A DNA stretch of 5,714 bases. It comes from Planctomycetales bacterium (lineage in GTDB: Bacteria; Planctomycetota; Planctomycetia; Isosphaerales; Isosphaeraceae). Location: positions 1 through 5,714 of the forward strand of contig DAIDJI010000383.1 of assembly GCA_027451455.1 (NCBI GenBank), written 5' to 3'. The first letter of the stretch is position 1. Each line of letters opens with the position of its first letter. Shown in pieces: positions 1 to 5,491 of this stretch. Under the pieces are notes generated by a model. That model worked only from the letters and a program-made list of their open reading frames with translations, was not told the origin of the DNA and searched no databases. Position numbers and translations under genes: made by a program.

Positions 1-321
1 CTGCGCCAGCTTGCCGCCCTCCTGGCCAACTGCCGCATTCTCGTCGCCCTGGAGGGCATGCCGATGCATATGGCCCGGGCCGTCGACTGCCCGGCGGTCA
101 TTGTCTACGGCGGCCGGCTGCGCCCCGATCAGATCGGATACATCTGCAACGAGAACCTCTACACACCCATCCACTGCGCGCCCTGCTGGAAGGATTATCG
201 CTGCGAATTCGGGCGCGCGTGCATGGATTCGATCGCGGCGAAAGACGTGATCGAGGCCGCCGAGCGGCTGCTGGCACGCCCGCGCGAGGGGCTCGCGGTC
301 GAATCCTATGAGATCGTCTAG
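1..321 (+). CDS. Glycosyltransferase family 9 (heptosyltransferase-like), C-terminal part
   Basis: This is the 3' end of a gene that begins left of the window; the frame is open from base 1 and stops with TAG at 319-321. The 106 visible residues match the end of the C-terminal Rossmann half of GT9 enzymes, which move sugars from nucleotide donors to lipopolysaccharide or other surface glycans in the cytoplasm. The visible pattern is LRQLAALLANCRILVALEG, then MPMHMARAVDCPAVIVYGG, the equivalent of the usual 'DSGPMHLAAALGTPVVALFG' donor-site region. A cysteine cluster follows (CAPCW, then C and CMDSIAAKDV), also common near the end of this family, and then a helical end AAERLLARP. The usual 'DSG' is replaced by 'LEG', as in some divergent members. 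The acceptor sugar cannot be told from this part. The family call is fairly sure; the exact activity is unknown. Confidence 0.72.
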   Translation: MRQLAALLANCRILVALEGMPMHMARAVDCPAVIVYGGRLRPDQIGYICNENLYTPIHCAPCWKDYRCEFGRACMDSIAAKDVIEAAERLLARPREGLAVESYEIV

Positions 322-339
322 AAGCTCTGGGGCGAATAA

Positions 340-372
340 AAAACCGGGATGGAGAGAAACCGAAAACCGGGA
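340..372 (+). repeat. Short direct repeat of a 10-mer between two genes
   Basis: The 10-mer AAAACCGGGA occurs at 340-349 and again at 363-372. Each copy is followed by TGGA, directly in the first and after one extra C in the second. A weaker third form, GAAATCCGGG, lies at 383-392. They sit in the 153-base gap between the glycosyltransferase end and the DUF2314 gene. They could be operator half-sites or chance; no promoter or terminator was recognised in this gap. Confidence 0.3.
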
Positions 373-474
373 CTGGACCGCCGAAATCCGGGTACCCGAG
401 GCGTTCCGACGGGCTGACGGCGGGCCGCTGATCTCTGGTCGTTCGACCCTTCAACCGACTTCTGGAATCTCCCG

Positions 475-1278
475 ATGAGCGAATCCGAATCGCCTCCTGT
501 GTTCCTCTCCGACGGCGATGATCCCGAGATGCAACGGGCTCATGAGCGTGCTCGGGCCTCCTTTCGTTATTTCTGGCGCGAGGTGGCCTGGGAGCGACGA
601 CGGATCGTCCCGGCCCTCGAGGTCGCCTGCGTCAAGGCCCCCTTCTCCGACAGCGAACCGGCCGGGCGCCCTGAGGGCACTCCCGACGTCGAGCACATGT
701 GGCTCTCCGACATCCATTTCGACGGCGAATTTGTCAGCGGGACATTGCTGAACGAGCCGAACTGGCTGAAGTCGGTCAAGGTCGGCGATCCCGTTCGGGT
801 CCCGCTGGGTGAGATCAGCGATTGGATGTACGTCATCAGCGGCGAGGTTTTTGGCGCCTACACGGTCAACCTCCTCCGCTCGCGAATGGGACGGCGGGAA
901 CGCCAGGAACATGACAACGCCTGGGGCCTGAACTTCGGCGACCCAACCAGAATCCGAGTCGCCCCGGAACCGAAGAAGGGCGGCGGATTGCTCAAAACCT
1001 GGTTCGGAGGCCCGCAGGCGGATCCGCGGGAGCATCCGATGAGTGAGTCCATGGCCCCTGCCCTGAAGGACCAACTGGCCGAGAATCCATCGCTCGTCTC
1101 TGTCAGCGACGAGAGAGGATGGACGCTCCTGCACCAGGAGGCTCTGGCAGGGAGCGCGCCCACGGTGAAGGTCCTTCTGGAAGCCGGCGCGGATCCAAAC
1201 GCCACGACCCATGACGGGAAAACACCTCGGCAACTCGCCGAGGCACTCGGTTGGGATCATGTGGTCGCGCTCTTGTGA
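475..1278 (+). CDS. DUF2314 domain protein with C-terminal ankyrin repeats
   Basis: This is a 267-residue protein with no signal peptide or membrane segment, so probably cytoplasmic. Residues about 18-163 match DUF2314: MQRAHERARASFRYFWRE, then WERRRIVPALEVACVKAPF, EHMWLSDIHFDGE, GTLLNEPNWLKSVKVGDPV, ISDWMYV, YTVNLLRSRM and HDNAWGLNFGDP. The biochemical role of DUF2314 is not established. After a linker (about 164-190), residues about 191-267 form one full and one partial ankyrin repeat: DERGWTLLHQEALAGSAPTV, KVLLEAGADPN, then DGKTPRQLAEALGWDHVVALL. These usually bind other proteins. The ATG at 475 is the first in frame and lies right before the conserved part; no good Shine-Dalgarno sequence precedes it. 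The gene stands alone, 153 bases after the glycosyltransferase, and looks intact. DUF2314-ankyrin fusions of this kind are, as I recall, found in planctomycetes. Confidence 0.85.
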   Translation: MSESESPPVFLSDGDDPEMQRAHERARASFRYFWREVAWERRRIVPALEVACVKAPFSDSEPAGRPEGTPDVEHMWLSDIHFDGEFVSGTLLNEPNWLKSVKVGDPVRVPLGEISDWMYVISGEVFGAYTVNLLRSRMGRRERQEHDNAWGLNFGDPTRIRVAPEPKKGGGLLKTWFGGPQADPREHPMSESMAPALKDQLAENPSLVSVSDERGWTLLHQEALAGSAPTVKVLLEAGADPNATTHDGKTPRQLAEALGWDHVVALL

Positions 1279-1307
1279 AACAGGGGAAAGGCCGTCCGTC
1301 CGCGGGA

Positions 1308-1493
1308 ATGAAACGGATGCGTCCGAAACCTCGAATCTGCGCGGACGACGGCCACCCGATGCGCCTCAAGGCGGCGCCGGGGGGCTGGACGGTCTACTCG
1401 ATCGGCCGCGACGGAGTCGACGACGGCGGGCGGTTTGATAACGCCGCTGATATCGGCGTGGCCCCCGAGCCGGCCGCCGCGCAGGCGCGCTAA
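1308..1493 (+). pseudogene. Remnant of a planctomycete protein C-terminus (or a 61-residue small protein)
   Basis: A 61-codon frame from ATG 1308 to TAA 1491-1493 has mostly G or C in third positions, as real genes here do. Its middle reads DDGHPMRLKAAPGGWTVYSI, then GRDGVDDGG and ADIGVAP. This resembles a tail I know from larger planctomycete proteins: DPFDGxPLRYRxxxDGxxxYSVGxDGxDDGG followed by a short acidic/aliphatic end. In those proteins it comes after several hundred residues that are absent here; only 29 bases separate this frame from the stop of the intact DUF2314 gene. The purine-rich stretch AGGGGAAAGG (1282-1291) is about 16 bases from the ATG, too far for a normal ribosome site. 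The best reading is a decayed gene with only its 3' end left. A small standalone protein is the alternative. Parent function cannot be named. Confidence 0.45.
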
Positions 1494-1603
1494 ACGGCGC
1501 GACCCCCGATCCATCCACCAGCCGCAAGAGACGCTTCAGGAAGCTGATTCAACGTATCAACATGATATTCGAGAGGGCAAGCCTCCCGGCGAGCTGTGAA
1601 AGC
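1494..1603. other. Convergent intergenic stretch, no clear gene
   Basis: This is the rest of the 325-base space between the DUF2314 gene and the convergent protease-like gene. I see no convincing coding sequence. The only hairpin is weak: GAGCT (1591-1595) and AGCTC (1601-1605) could pair around a 5-base loop, and this overlaps the protease-like gene's stop codon. There is no run of T or A after it to make a standard terminator. Confidence 0.4.
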
Positions 1604-3556
1604 TCAGTGCGGACTCTCGGTCCTTGCGGTCCGGTCACCCTTGGGTTCGGACGCGGGAGGAGGACCGGGCGAGACGGGGAGCGGACTCACCTCGGGACCA
1701 GGACCGGCCGCTTTCGTCGCGGCGCGCAGATGCTCCAGCTCCTCGATCCGCCGCTCCAGGTGCTCGATCCGATCGACCACGGCACGCGGCAGGGAGAGCT
1801 TCAACTCGTTGAACGACCCGGCCGGGTGATCCGGTCGCGACCTGGTCGGCGCCTTCGGCGTGGGCAATGCCGGCGAGGCGGGCTCGACCCGAGAGGCCGT
1901 CGGCGTCACCGGGACACTGGCATCATCGCGGCGGGTTGTCGCCGAGGCTGCCGACGGTGGGCCCGGGTCCGGCTGGCCCGACCGGCTGCCAGTCCGGAGC
2001 GCGACCTGAAATTGAGACCGCTTCGGGTCGCCGTCGCGCGCGACCATCAGCACGATCGCCTTTCGCGCGGGAATCCGGTTGAGGCGGTCGATCAGGTCGT
2101 TCCGCGACCGGATCGACTGGCCGTCGAGCGCCACGATCCGATCTCCCGGCCGCAGTCCGGCCCGAGAGGCGGGCGTCCCGTCAACCACCTCGCGAATCCG
2201 GGCGCCGGCGACCGGTACCGGCTCGGGATCGAGCTCGGGATCCATCGGCGAGGATGTCAGGGCGTCGGGCTCAGTTGGCTGGGCGCCTCGCCAGGCCCCG
2301 GCGGGCGACCCGGGCTTTGCCGGCGCGGACGAGGACGAGGCCGAAGACGAGGAAGCGGTGGCAAGTGGCAGCTCCTCAACCGGCGTTGGGCTCTCGTCGA
2401 CCGGCATCGGTTCGAGTCCGACCCCGAGATAGGCCCGATCCACTCGTCCCTGGGTCCGAAGCTGCTGGGCAATCCAGAAGGCGTCGGTCGTCGGGATCGC
2501 GAAACCGAACTCGGTGTCGGGCTCACCGCCGGATCCGTCGGCGATCAGATCGCCGCGTCCTTCGGTTGGCGTGGAGACCGCGCCCTCGGGCTCGCCCGGA
2601 TCGGCCGGAGGCGCCAGCCCGCCCCGGATCAGGCCGAGCAGACTCCCGCGGACGTCAACCACCGCCGCGCCGCTGTCGCCCGGGAAGAGCGGAGCCTGAA
2701 CCTGAATCAGCCCGCCGAGCTGGCGCGAGCCCAGTTCCAGAACGCGGTCGAGACCGGCGACGTGTCCGCGGTTCACCGAGTGTCCAAGTCCAAACGGGCT
2801 CCCCAGTACGAAAACCTGGCTCCCCAGCTTCGGCCCCTCGCTGGCCCTTCGAATCGGCCGGACCGCCCGAGGCGCGATCCGGAGCAGGGTGAGCCCGGTC
2901 TGGGGATCGGCGGCCACCCATCGGGCGGCGTGCCGGCGGCCCAGGAAGTCGCGCGCCACGATCGGCGACGAAGCGGCCGAAGGCGCCCGCCCCGCATCCG
3001 TCTTCAAACTCGAGTTCGAGTTCGATCCCGCCCCGGCTGGCGGCGGGTCGATCCGAACCGAAAGGATGTCGCCGTGCGAGTTGATCGCAATCCCCGAGGC
3101 GATCCGACGACGGCCCGAGGCGCCGCTGCCGCCCCCGCCGGTATACTCCAGCGCCACGACCGATTCCCGAGCCCGGGCCATCGCCGCGTCAATCTGCCGC
3201 TCATACTCGTCGAGGAAGGCGAGCATCTTCTCGGCGCGTCGGCCGTTATCGACGTCCTCGACCGGATCAGCCCCATCGGACCCACTCGACGTCCCGGTGG
3301 CCGGGCTGGTCGCGGCGTCGGCCCGGCGATCGTTCCGGACACTCTCGGGCGCGAGTGGAGCGTGTGAGAGGATCCCCGAGGTCCGGGGTCCAACGGCATC
3401 GCGGCTCCGCAGGACCAGCCACGCCCCGATCGCCGAGACCACCATCGCCACCGCAACCGCGACGCCCAGCGTGGGCGCAACCCGGATGGCCGGGCTCGCC
3501 GACCGACCCGGGAAACCAGCGCCGCGGGGTTGAGGGGGTTGGGTGGAGATTGTCAT
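1604..3556 (-). CDS. Membrane-anchored HtrA/DegS-like protein with PDZ domain; catalytic triad degenerate
   Basis: This is a 650-residue protein. A short N-terminal tail is followed by one membrane segment (about 24-49), putting the rest outside the cytoplasm like DegS. Residues about 130-310 resemble the S1C (HtrA) chymotrypsin-like fold: SGIAINSHGDIL (154-165), ADPQTGLTLLRI (216-227), VFVLGSPFGLGHSVNRGHVAG (248-268, in part) and FPGDSGAAVVDVRGSLLGL (291-309). Ser295 of PGDSG is kept. Where HtrA proteins read 'GYILTNxHVV' this one reads GDILSVRIDPP, so Ile169 is at the His site. Where they read 'DPxTDLAVLK' it has Gly221 at the Asp site. A PDZ domain spans about 375-520 (AYLGVGLEP; GARIREVVDGTPASRAGLRPG (451-471, in part); GDRIVALDG), split by a Ser/Pro/Ala-rich insert at about 384-448. 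A predicted coiled coil (about 582-612, EHLERRIEELEHL) and a Pro-rich end follow. The start at 3556 has only a weak GAGAG three bases upstream. The fold call is strong; loss of activity is inferred. Confidence 0.82.
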   Translation of the reverse strand: MTISTQPPQPRGAGFPGRSASPAIRVAPTLGVAVAVAMVVSAIGAWLVLRSRDAVGPRTSGILSHAPLAPESVRNDRRADAATSPATGTSSGSDGADPVEDVDNGRRAEKMLAFLDEYERQIDAAMARARESVVALEYTGGGGSGASGRRRIASGIAINSHGDILSVRIDPPPAGAGSNSNSSLKTDAGRAPSAASSPIVARDFLGRRHAARWVAADPQTGLTLLRIAPRAVRPIRRASEGPKLGSQVFVLGSPFGLGHSVNRGHVAGLDRVLELGSRQLGGLIQVQAPLFPGDSGAAVVDVRGSLLGLIRGGLAPPADPGEPEGAVSTPTEGRGDLIADGSGGEPDTEFGFAIPTTDAFWIAQQLRTQGRVDRAYLGVGLEPMPVDESPTPVEELPLATASSSSASSSSAPAKPGSPAGAWRGAQPTEPDALTSSPMDPELDPEPVPVAGARIREVVDGTPASRAGLRPGDRIVALDGQSIRSRNDLIDRLNRIPARKAIVLMVARDGDPKRSQFQVALRTGSRSGQPDPGPPSAASATTRRDDASVPVTPTASRVEPASPALPTPKAPTRSRPDHPAGSFNELKLSLPRAVVDRIEHLERRIEELEHLRAATKAAGPGPEVSPLPVSPGPPPASEPKGDRTARTESPH

Positions 3557-3573
3557 CGGCTCTCGCTGTTCAT
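3553..3573 (-). other. Six-codon upstream frame overlapping the protease-like gene's start (ATGA)
   Basis: On the minus strand ATG at 3573-3571 begins MNSESR and stops with TGA at 3555-3553, which overlaps the start codon of the protease-like gene as ATGA. AAGGA at 3582-3578 lies four bases before this ATG, a better ribosome site than the gene's own GAGAG (3564-3560). It could load ribosomes and couple translation onto the main gene, or it could be chance. It is too short to judge by composition. Confidence 0.3.
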
Positions 3574-3590
3574 TTCATCCTTCACTCGAT

Positions 3591-3612
3591 TCGAGGGAGC
3601 GATCCCCCTCGA
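3591..3612. repeat. 7-bp inverted repeat upstream of the protease-like gene
   Basis: TCGAGGG (3591-3597) and CCCTCGA (3606-3612) are perfect complements around an 8-base loop. The repeat lies 35 bases before the start codon at 3556, so it could be a DNA operator or a hairpin in the mRNA leader. No run of T follows in the direction of transcription, which argues against a terminator. Confidence 0.4.
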
Positions 3613-3706
3613 CGGGACAACAGCCGCCCTCCGCGACTGCGACCACCCCAAACGAGCGTGGATCGGGTCATCGGACGTGAAGAAATCGGATTGAGAATCC
3701 CGTCTG

Positions 3707-3758
3707 GAAGATGGAAAAATCCCTGGTCACGATTCCACAACAACTTTCGTCCATCTTC
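3707..3758. repeat. 9-bp inverted repeat in the AT-rich gap
   Basis: GAAGATGGA (3707-3715) and TCCATCTTC (3750-3758) are perfect complements with 34 bases between them. The repeat sits inside the AT-rich stretch between the anti-sigma factor and the protease-like gene. In RNA it would give a long-loop hairpin without the GC-rich stem and T run of an intrinsic terminator. Regulatory use is possible but not shown. Confidence 0.35.
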
Positions 3759-3767
3759 TCATTGGAA

Positions 3768-3797
3768 TTTATCTTTTATCAATCGATTCTTTCACAA
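3768..3797 (-). promoter_or_regulatory. Weak candidate promoter for the protease-like gene
   Basis: On the minus strand TTGTGA (3797-3792, 4 of 6 to TTGACA) is separated by 18 bases from GATAAA (3773-3768, 4 of 6 to TATAAT). It begins just after the anti-sigma stop codon, in DNA where 37 of the 100 bases at 3701-3800 are G or C, far below the surroundings. A start here would leave a leader of about 200 bases. No clear ECF-type GGAAC element was found. Matches this weak are common in AT-rich DNA. Confidence 0.22.
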
Positions 3798-3801
3798 AAT
3801 C

Positions 3802-4734
3802 TCAGTAAATCGGCCGGGAGTCGCGCCCATCGGGCGGCATGGGCGTGCCCAGTTCCACCGGGTCGAAGCCGAAGTGGTCCGGGCCGCCTGTCGGCCTGGC
3901 CTGAGGTGTTTTCGCTGGCGTGATCGCAACCGGAGGTCGGATCGACTCGGCACGGGCAATCTGGTGCGAATCCACCTCCAGGCGACCGCGAGCGCCGTCG
4001 ATCGCGCCACGATCATGCGGGCGGCCACGATCGGAATTCGGTTCCGGAGCGGGCTCCTCAACGAGGAGATCCTCCGCCGACGGAATGGGGTCGCGCTCGG
4101 CAATCCGCTCGTCGCCCCCGATCTCGCCAACCGTGGAATCGGCCTCGGCCGGGTCGTGGACGGGAGGCCCGACCAGCGCCGGGACCGGCCCTGCAAGCGC
4201 CAGCTCGCGGGCCTCAGCCTCCAGTCGCCATTGCCAGGCCACCGGCAGAACGATCGAAAGCATCAGGATGGAGGCTGCCAGGCTCGCCAGGGCCACCCGA
4301 CGAACCGCCGACGGCAGCGGCCGGAATCTCCAGTCGGCCGACTCACGCCAGCCAACCGCCTCGATCACCTCGCGAAGCGTGTCCTGCACCCAGGCCGCCT
4401 GCATCGGCCGATCGTCGTCGAGCCCCGACCAGGCTGTCACGGTCGCCGTCGCCGTCGCCGATGCCAGGCCCGAGGGCCCACCCTCCCTCGCCGCGATCCG
4501 GCGCTCCAGCGCCGGCCAGAGCGAGACCGAGTGCGCGGCCTCATCCTCAGGCGCCGTCGCGGCGACAGCGGCCAGCACCCCCATCGCCGAGCCGAGCCCG
4601 GCCCGACTGCGCCGGCAGCCCGGACAACGCGCCAGGTGCCGCGCGATGGTCTGACGCTCCCTGTCACCAAGATCATCCGCCCCCGCATACAGGGGCAGGC
4701 GACCTCGGATCCATTCGCAGGAGGGATTATCCAT
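3802..4734 (-). CDS. Zinc-finger transmembrane anti-sigma factor
   Basis: This is a 310-residue protein that would bind and hold the ECF sigma factor encoded just upstream. The N-terminal domain starts MDNPSCEWIRGRLPLYAGAD and carries the anti-sigma zinc motif Cys6, then His33-x3-Cys37-x2-Cys40 (ARHLARCPGC). A cytoplasmic linker follows, with an Ala/Thr stretch coded by a hexamer repeat. One membrane segment lies at about 144-168 (VALASLAASILMLSIVLPVAW). The remaining 140 or so residues, acidic and Pro-rich with no domain I recognise, would be outside the membrane and end in RPIY. The ATG at 4734 is chosen because the zinc-finger domain starts there, it overlaps the sigma stop as ATGGATAA (8 bases), and GAGGGG (4747-4742) lies 7 bases upstream. 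The frame is open further upstream but that part is arginine-rich shadow of the sigma gene. The partner is inferred from position and family. Confidence 0.88.
   Translation of the reverse strand: MDNPSCEWIRGRLPLYAGADDLGDRERQTIARHLARCPGCRRSRAGLGSAMGVLAAVAATAPEDEAAHSVSLWPALERRIAAREGGPSGLASATATATVTAWSGLDDDRPMQAAWVQDTLREVIEAVGWRESADWRFRPLPSAVRRVALASLAASILMLSIVLPVAWQWRLEAEARELALAGPVPALVGPPVHDPAEADSTVGEIGGDERIAERDPIPSAEDLLVEEPAPEPNSDRGRPHDRGAIDGARGRLEVDSHQIARAESIRPPVAITPAKTPQARPTGGPDHFGFDPVELGTPMPPDGRDSRPIY
4442..4459. repeat. Three-copy GTCGCC hexamer repeat inside the anti-sigma gene
   Basis: GTCGCC is repeated three times in tandem. It codes for the alternating Ala-Thr stretch in the cytoplasmic linker of the anti-sigma factor. 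Whole hexamers keep the reading frame, so copy number could change linker length without breaking the gene. Confidence 0.6.
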
Positions 4735-5473
4735 CGTCGCGCCCCTCATCCCGCTCAGCCTCCGTGTGCCCAACCGACGCCCCATCCTGACGGCGTCCCC
4801 AGATCTCGCGGAACTTCTCCCGGGCCTTCGCCAGCCGCCACCGGACCGTCGCCTCGCGACGACCGACAATCGCCGCAACCTCCGAGGACGAAAAACCCTC
4901 CAGGTCGCGGAGCACCAGTATCGTCCGATAGCTGACCGGCATCATCCCCAGGACATGATGAACTTCCTGTGCCAGTTCGGCCCGGCCCCGAGGATCCGGG
5001 TCGGATAGCTCCAGTATCGCCTGACCGTCCCCATCCGTTCGGTCGATCGACGCGGCCGTCGTCGTGTTCCGGGCACTCCGAAGCCAGTCAAGCGCCAGGT
5101 TGACCCCAATCCGAAACAACCAGGGGCCAAACCGGCGGGCCGTGTCAAATCGATCAAGTCGGGTGTAGACCCGCCAGAACGTCTCCTGCGCCAGGTCTCG
5201 CGCCTGCTCCGGGTCGTGAACCAGCCGGAGCAACACGCGAATCAACTTCCGCTCGTACCGCCGGACCAGCACCGCAAACGCCGGGTGATCGCCCCGTCGT
5301 GCTCGCTCGACCAGCATTGCGTCATGGAGGTGCGATTCGTCGCCCATTCCGGCCGGGCCGGGGTCCGCGGTTCGTCCCGCGCGTGCGGGTGCCCGCACGG
5401 GAGGGGCCAACCCATCCGATTCGACCTGCAAACGGGCATCCATTGTGATCCCGGGCTTCGCCGGCTTCTCCAT
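4727..5473 (-). CDS. ECF (sigma-70 family, group 4) RNA polymerase sigma factor
   Basis: This 248-residue protein would direct RNA polymerase to a small set of promoters once released by the anti-sigma factor encoded next to it. Region 2 spans about 51-135: DAMLVERARRGDHPAFAVLV, then DPEQARDLAQETFWRVYTRL (region 2.2 core-binding) and FGPWLFRIGVNLALDWLRSA (regions 2.3-2.4). After a variable linker, region 4 (about 167-226) has the helix-turn-helix LPVSYRTILVLRDLEG-like pattern, here VSYRTILVLRDLEGFSSSEV followed by AAIVGRREATVRWRLAKARE. It has no region 1.1 or 3, as expected for an ECF factor. The start at 5473 is chosen because GAGGAGGT (5487-5480) lies 6 bases upstream; the later in-frame ATGs at 5443 and 5347 have no such site. 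This gives an unusual 50-residue Ala/Pro/Arg-rich extension before region 2. It is first in an apparent operon with the anti-sigma gene. Its ECF subgroup and target promoters cannot be told here. Confidence 0.93.
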   Translation of the reverse strand: MEKPAKPGITMDARLQVESDGLAPPVRAPARAGRTADPGPAGMGDESHLHDAMLVERARRGDHPAFAVLVRRYERKLIRVLLRLVHDPEQARDLAQETFWRVYTRLDRFDTARRFGPWLFRIGVNLALDWLRSARNTTTAASIDRTDGDGQAILELSDPDPRGRAELAQEVHHVLGMMPVSYRTILVLRDLEGFSSSEVAAIVGRREATVRWRLAKAREKFREIWGRRQDGASVGHTEAERDEGRDDG

Positions 5474-5474
5474 C

Positions 5475-5491
5475 GCGTGACCTCCTCACGC
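5475..5491 (-). promoter_or_regulatory. Hairpin presenting the sigma gene's Shine-Dalgarno sequence in its loop
   Basis: Read on the minus strand the sequence is GCGTGA-GGAGG-TCACGC: a perfect 6-bp stem with the whole GGAGG ribosome site as the 5-base loop. The hairpin ends one base before the sigma ATG (5473). The stem would have to open, or be held by a protein or ligand, for normal initiation. A GGA in a hairpin loop over a start site is also the type of site bound by CsrA/RsmA proteins. The structure is seen directly; its regulatory role is inferred. Confidence 0.55.

Noticed and set aside
451..1260. A 269-codon open frame on the minus strand
   Set aside because: It is the antisense of the DUF2314 gene, whose conserved motifs are clear on the plus strand.
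1562..3367. A 601-codon open frame on the plus strand
   Set aside because: It lies opposite the HtrA-like gene, is dominated by Arg, Gly and Pro, and shows no domain. It is the antisense shadow of a gene with strong G/C third positions.
3711..3923. A 70-codon plus-strand frame across the AT-rich gap
   Set aside because: Its first half has AT-rich codons unlike the genes here, its second half is antisense to the anti-sigma tail, and no ribosome site precedes it.
4735..4878. Upstream extension of the anti-sigma frame to an ATG at 4878
   Set aside because: The added 48 residues are Arg-rich, lie wholly inside the sigma gene's region 4 coding sequence, and precede a zinc-finger domain that normally begins at the protein's N-terminus.
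3355..4935. A 526-codon open frame on the plus strand
   Set aside because: It runs across the antisense of three different features and the AT-rich gap, with Arg/Pro-rich composition and no recognisable motif; the zinc-finger anti-sigma gene on the other strand explains it.
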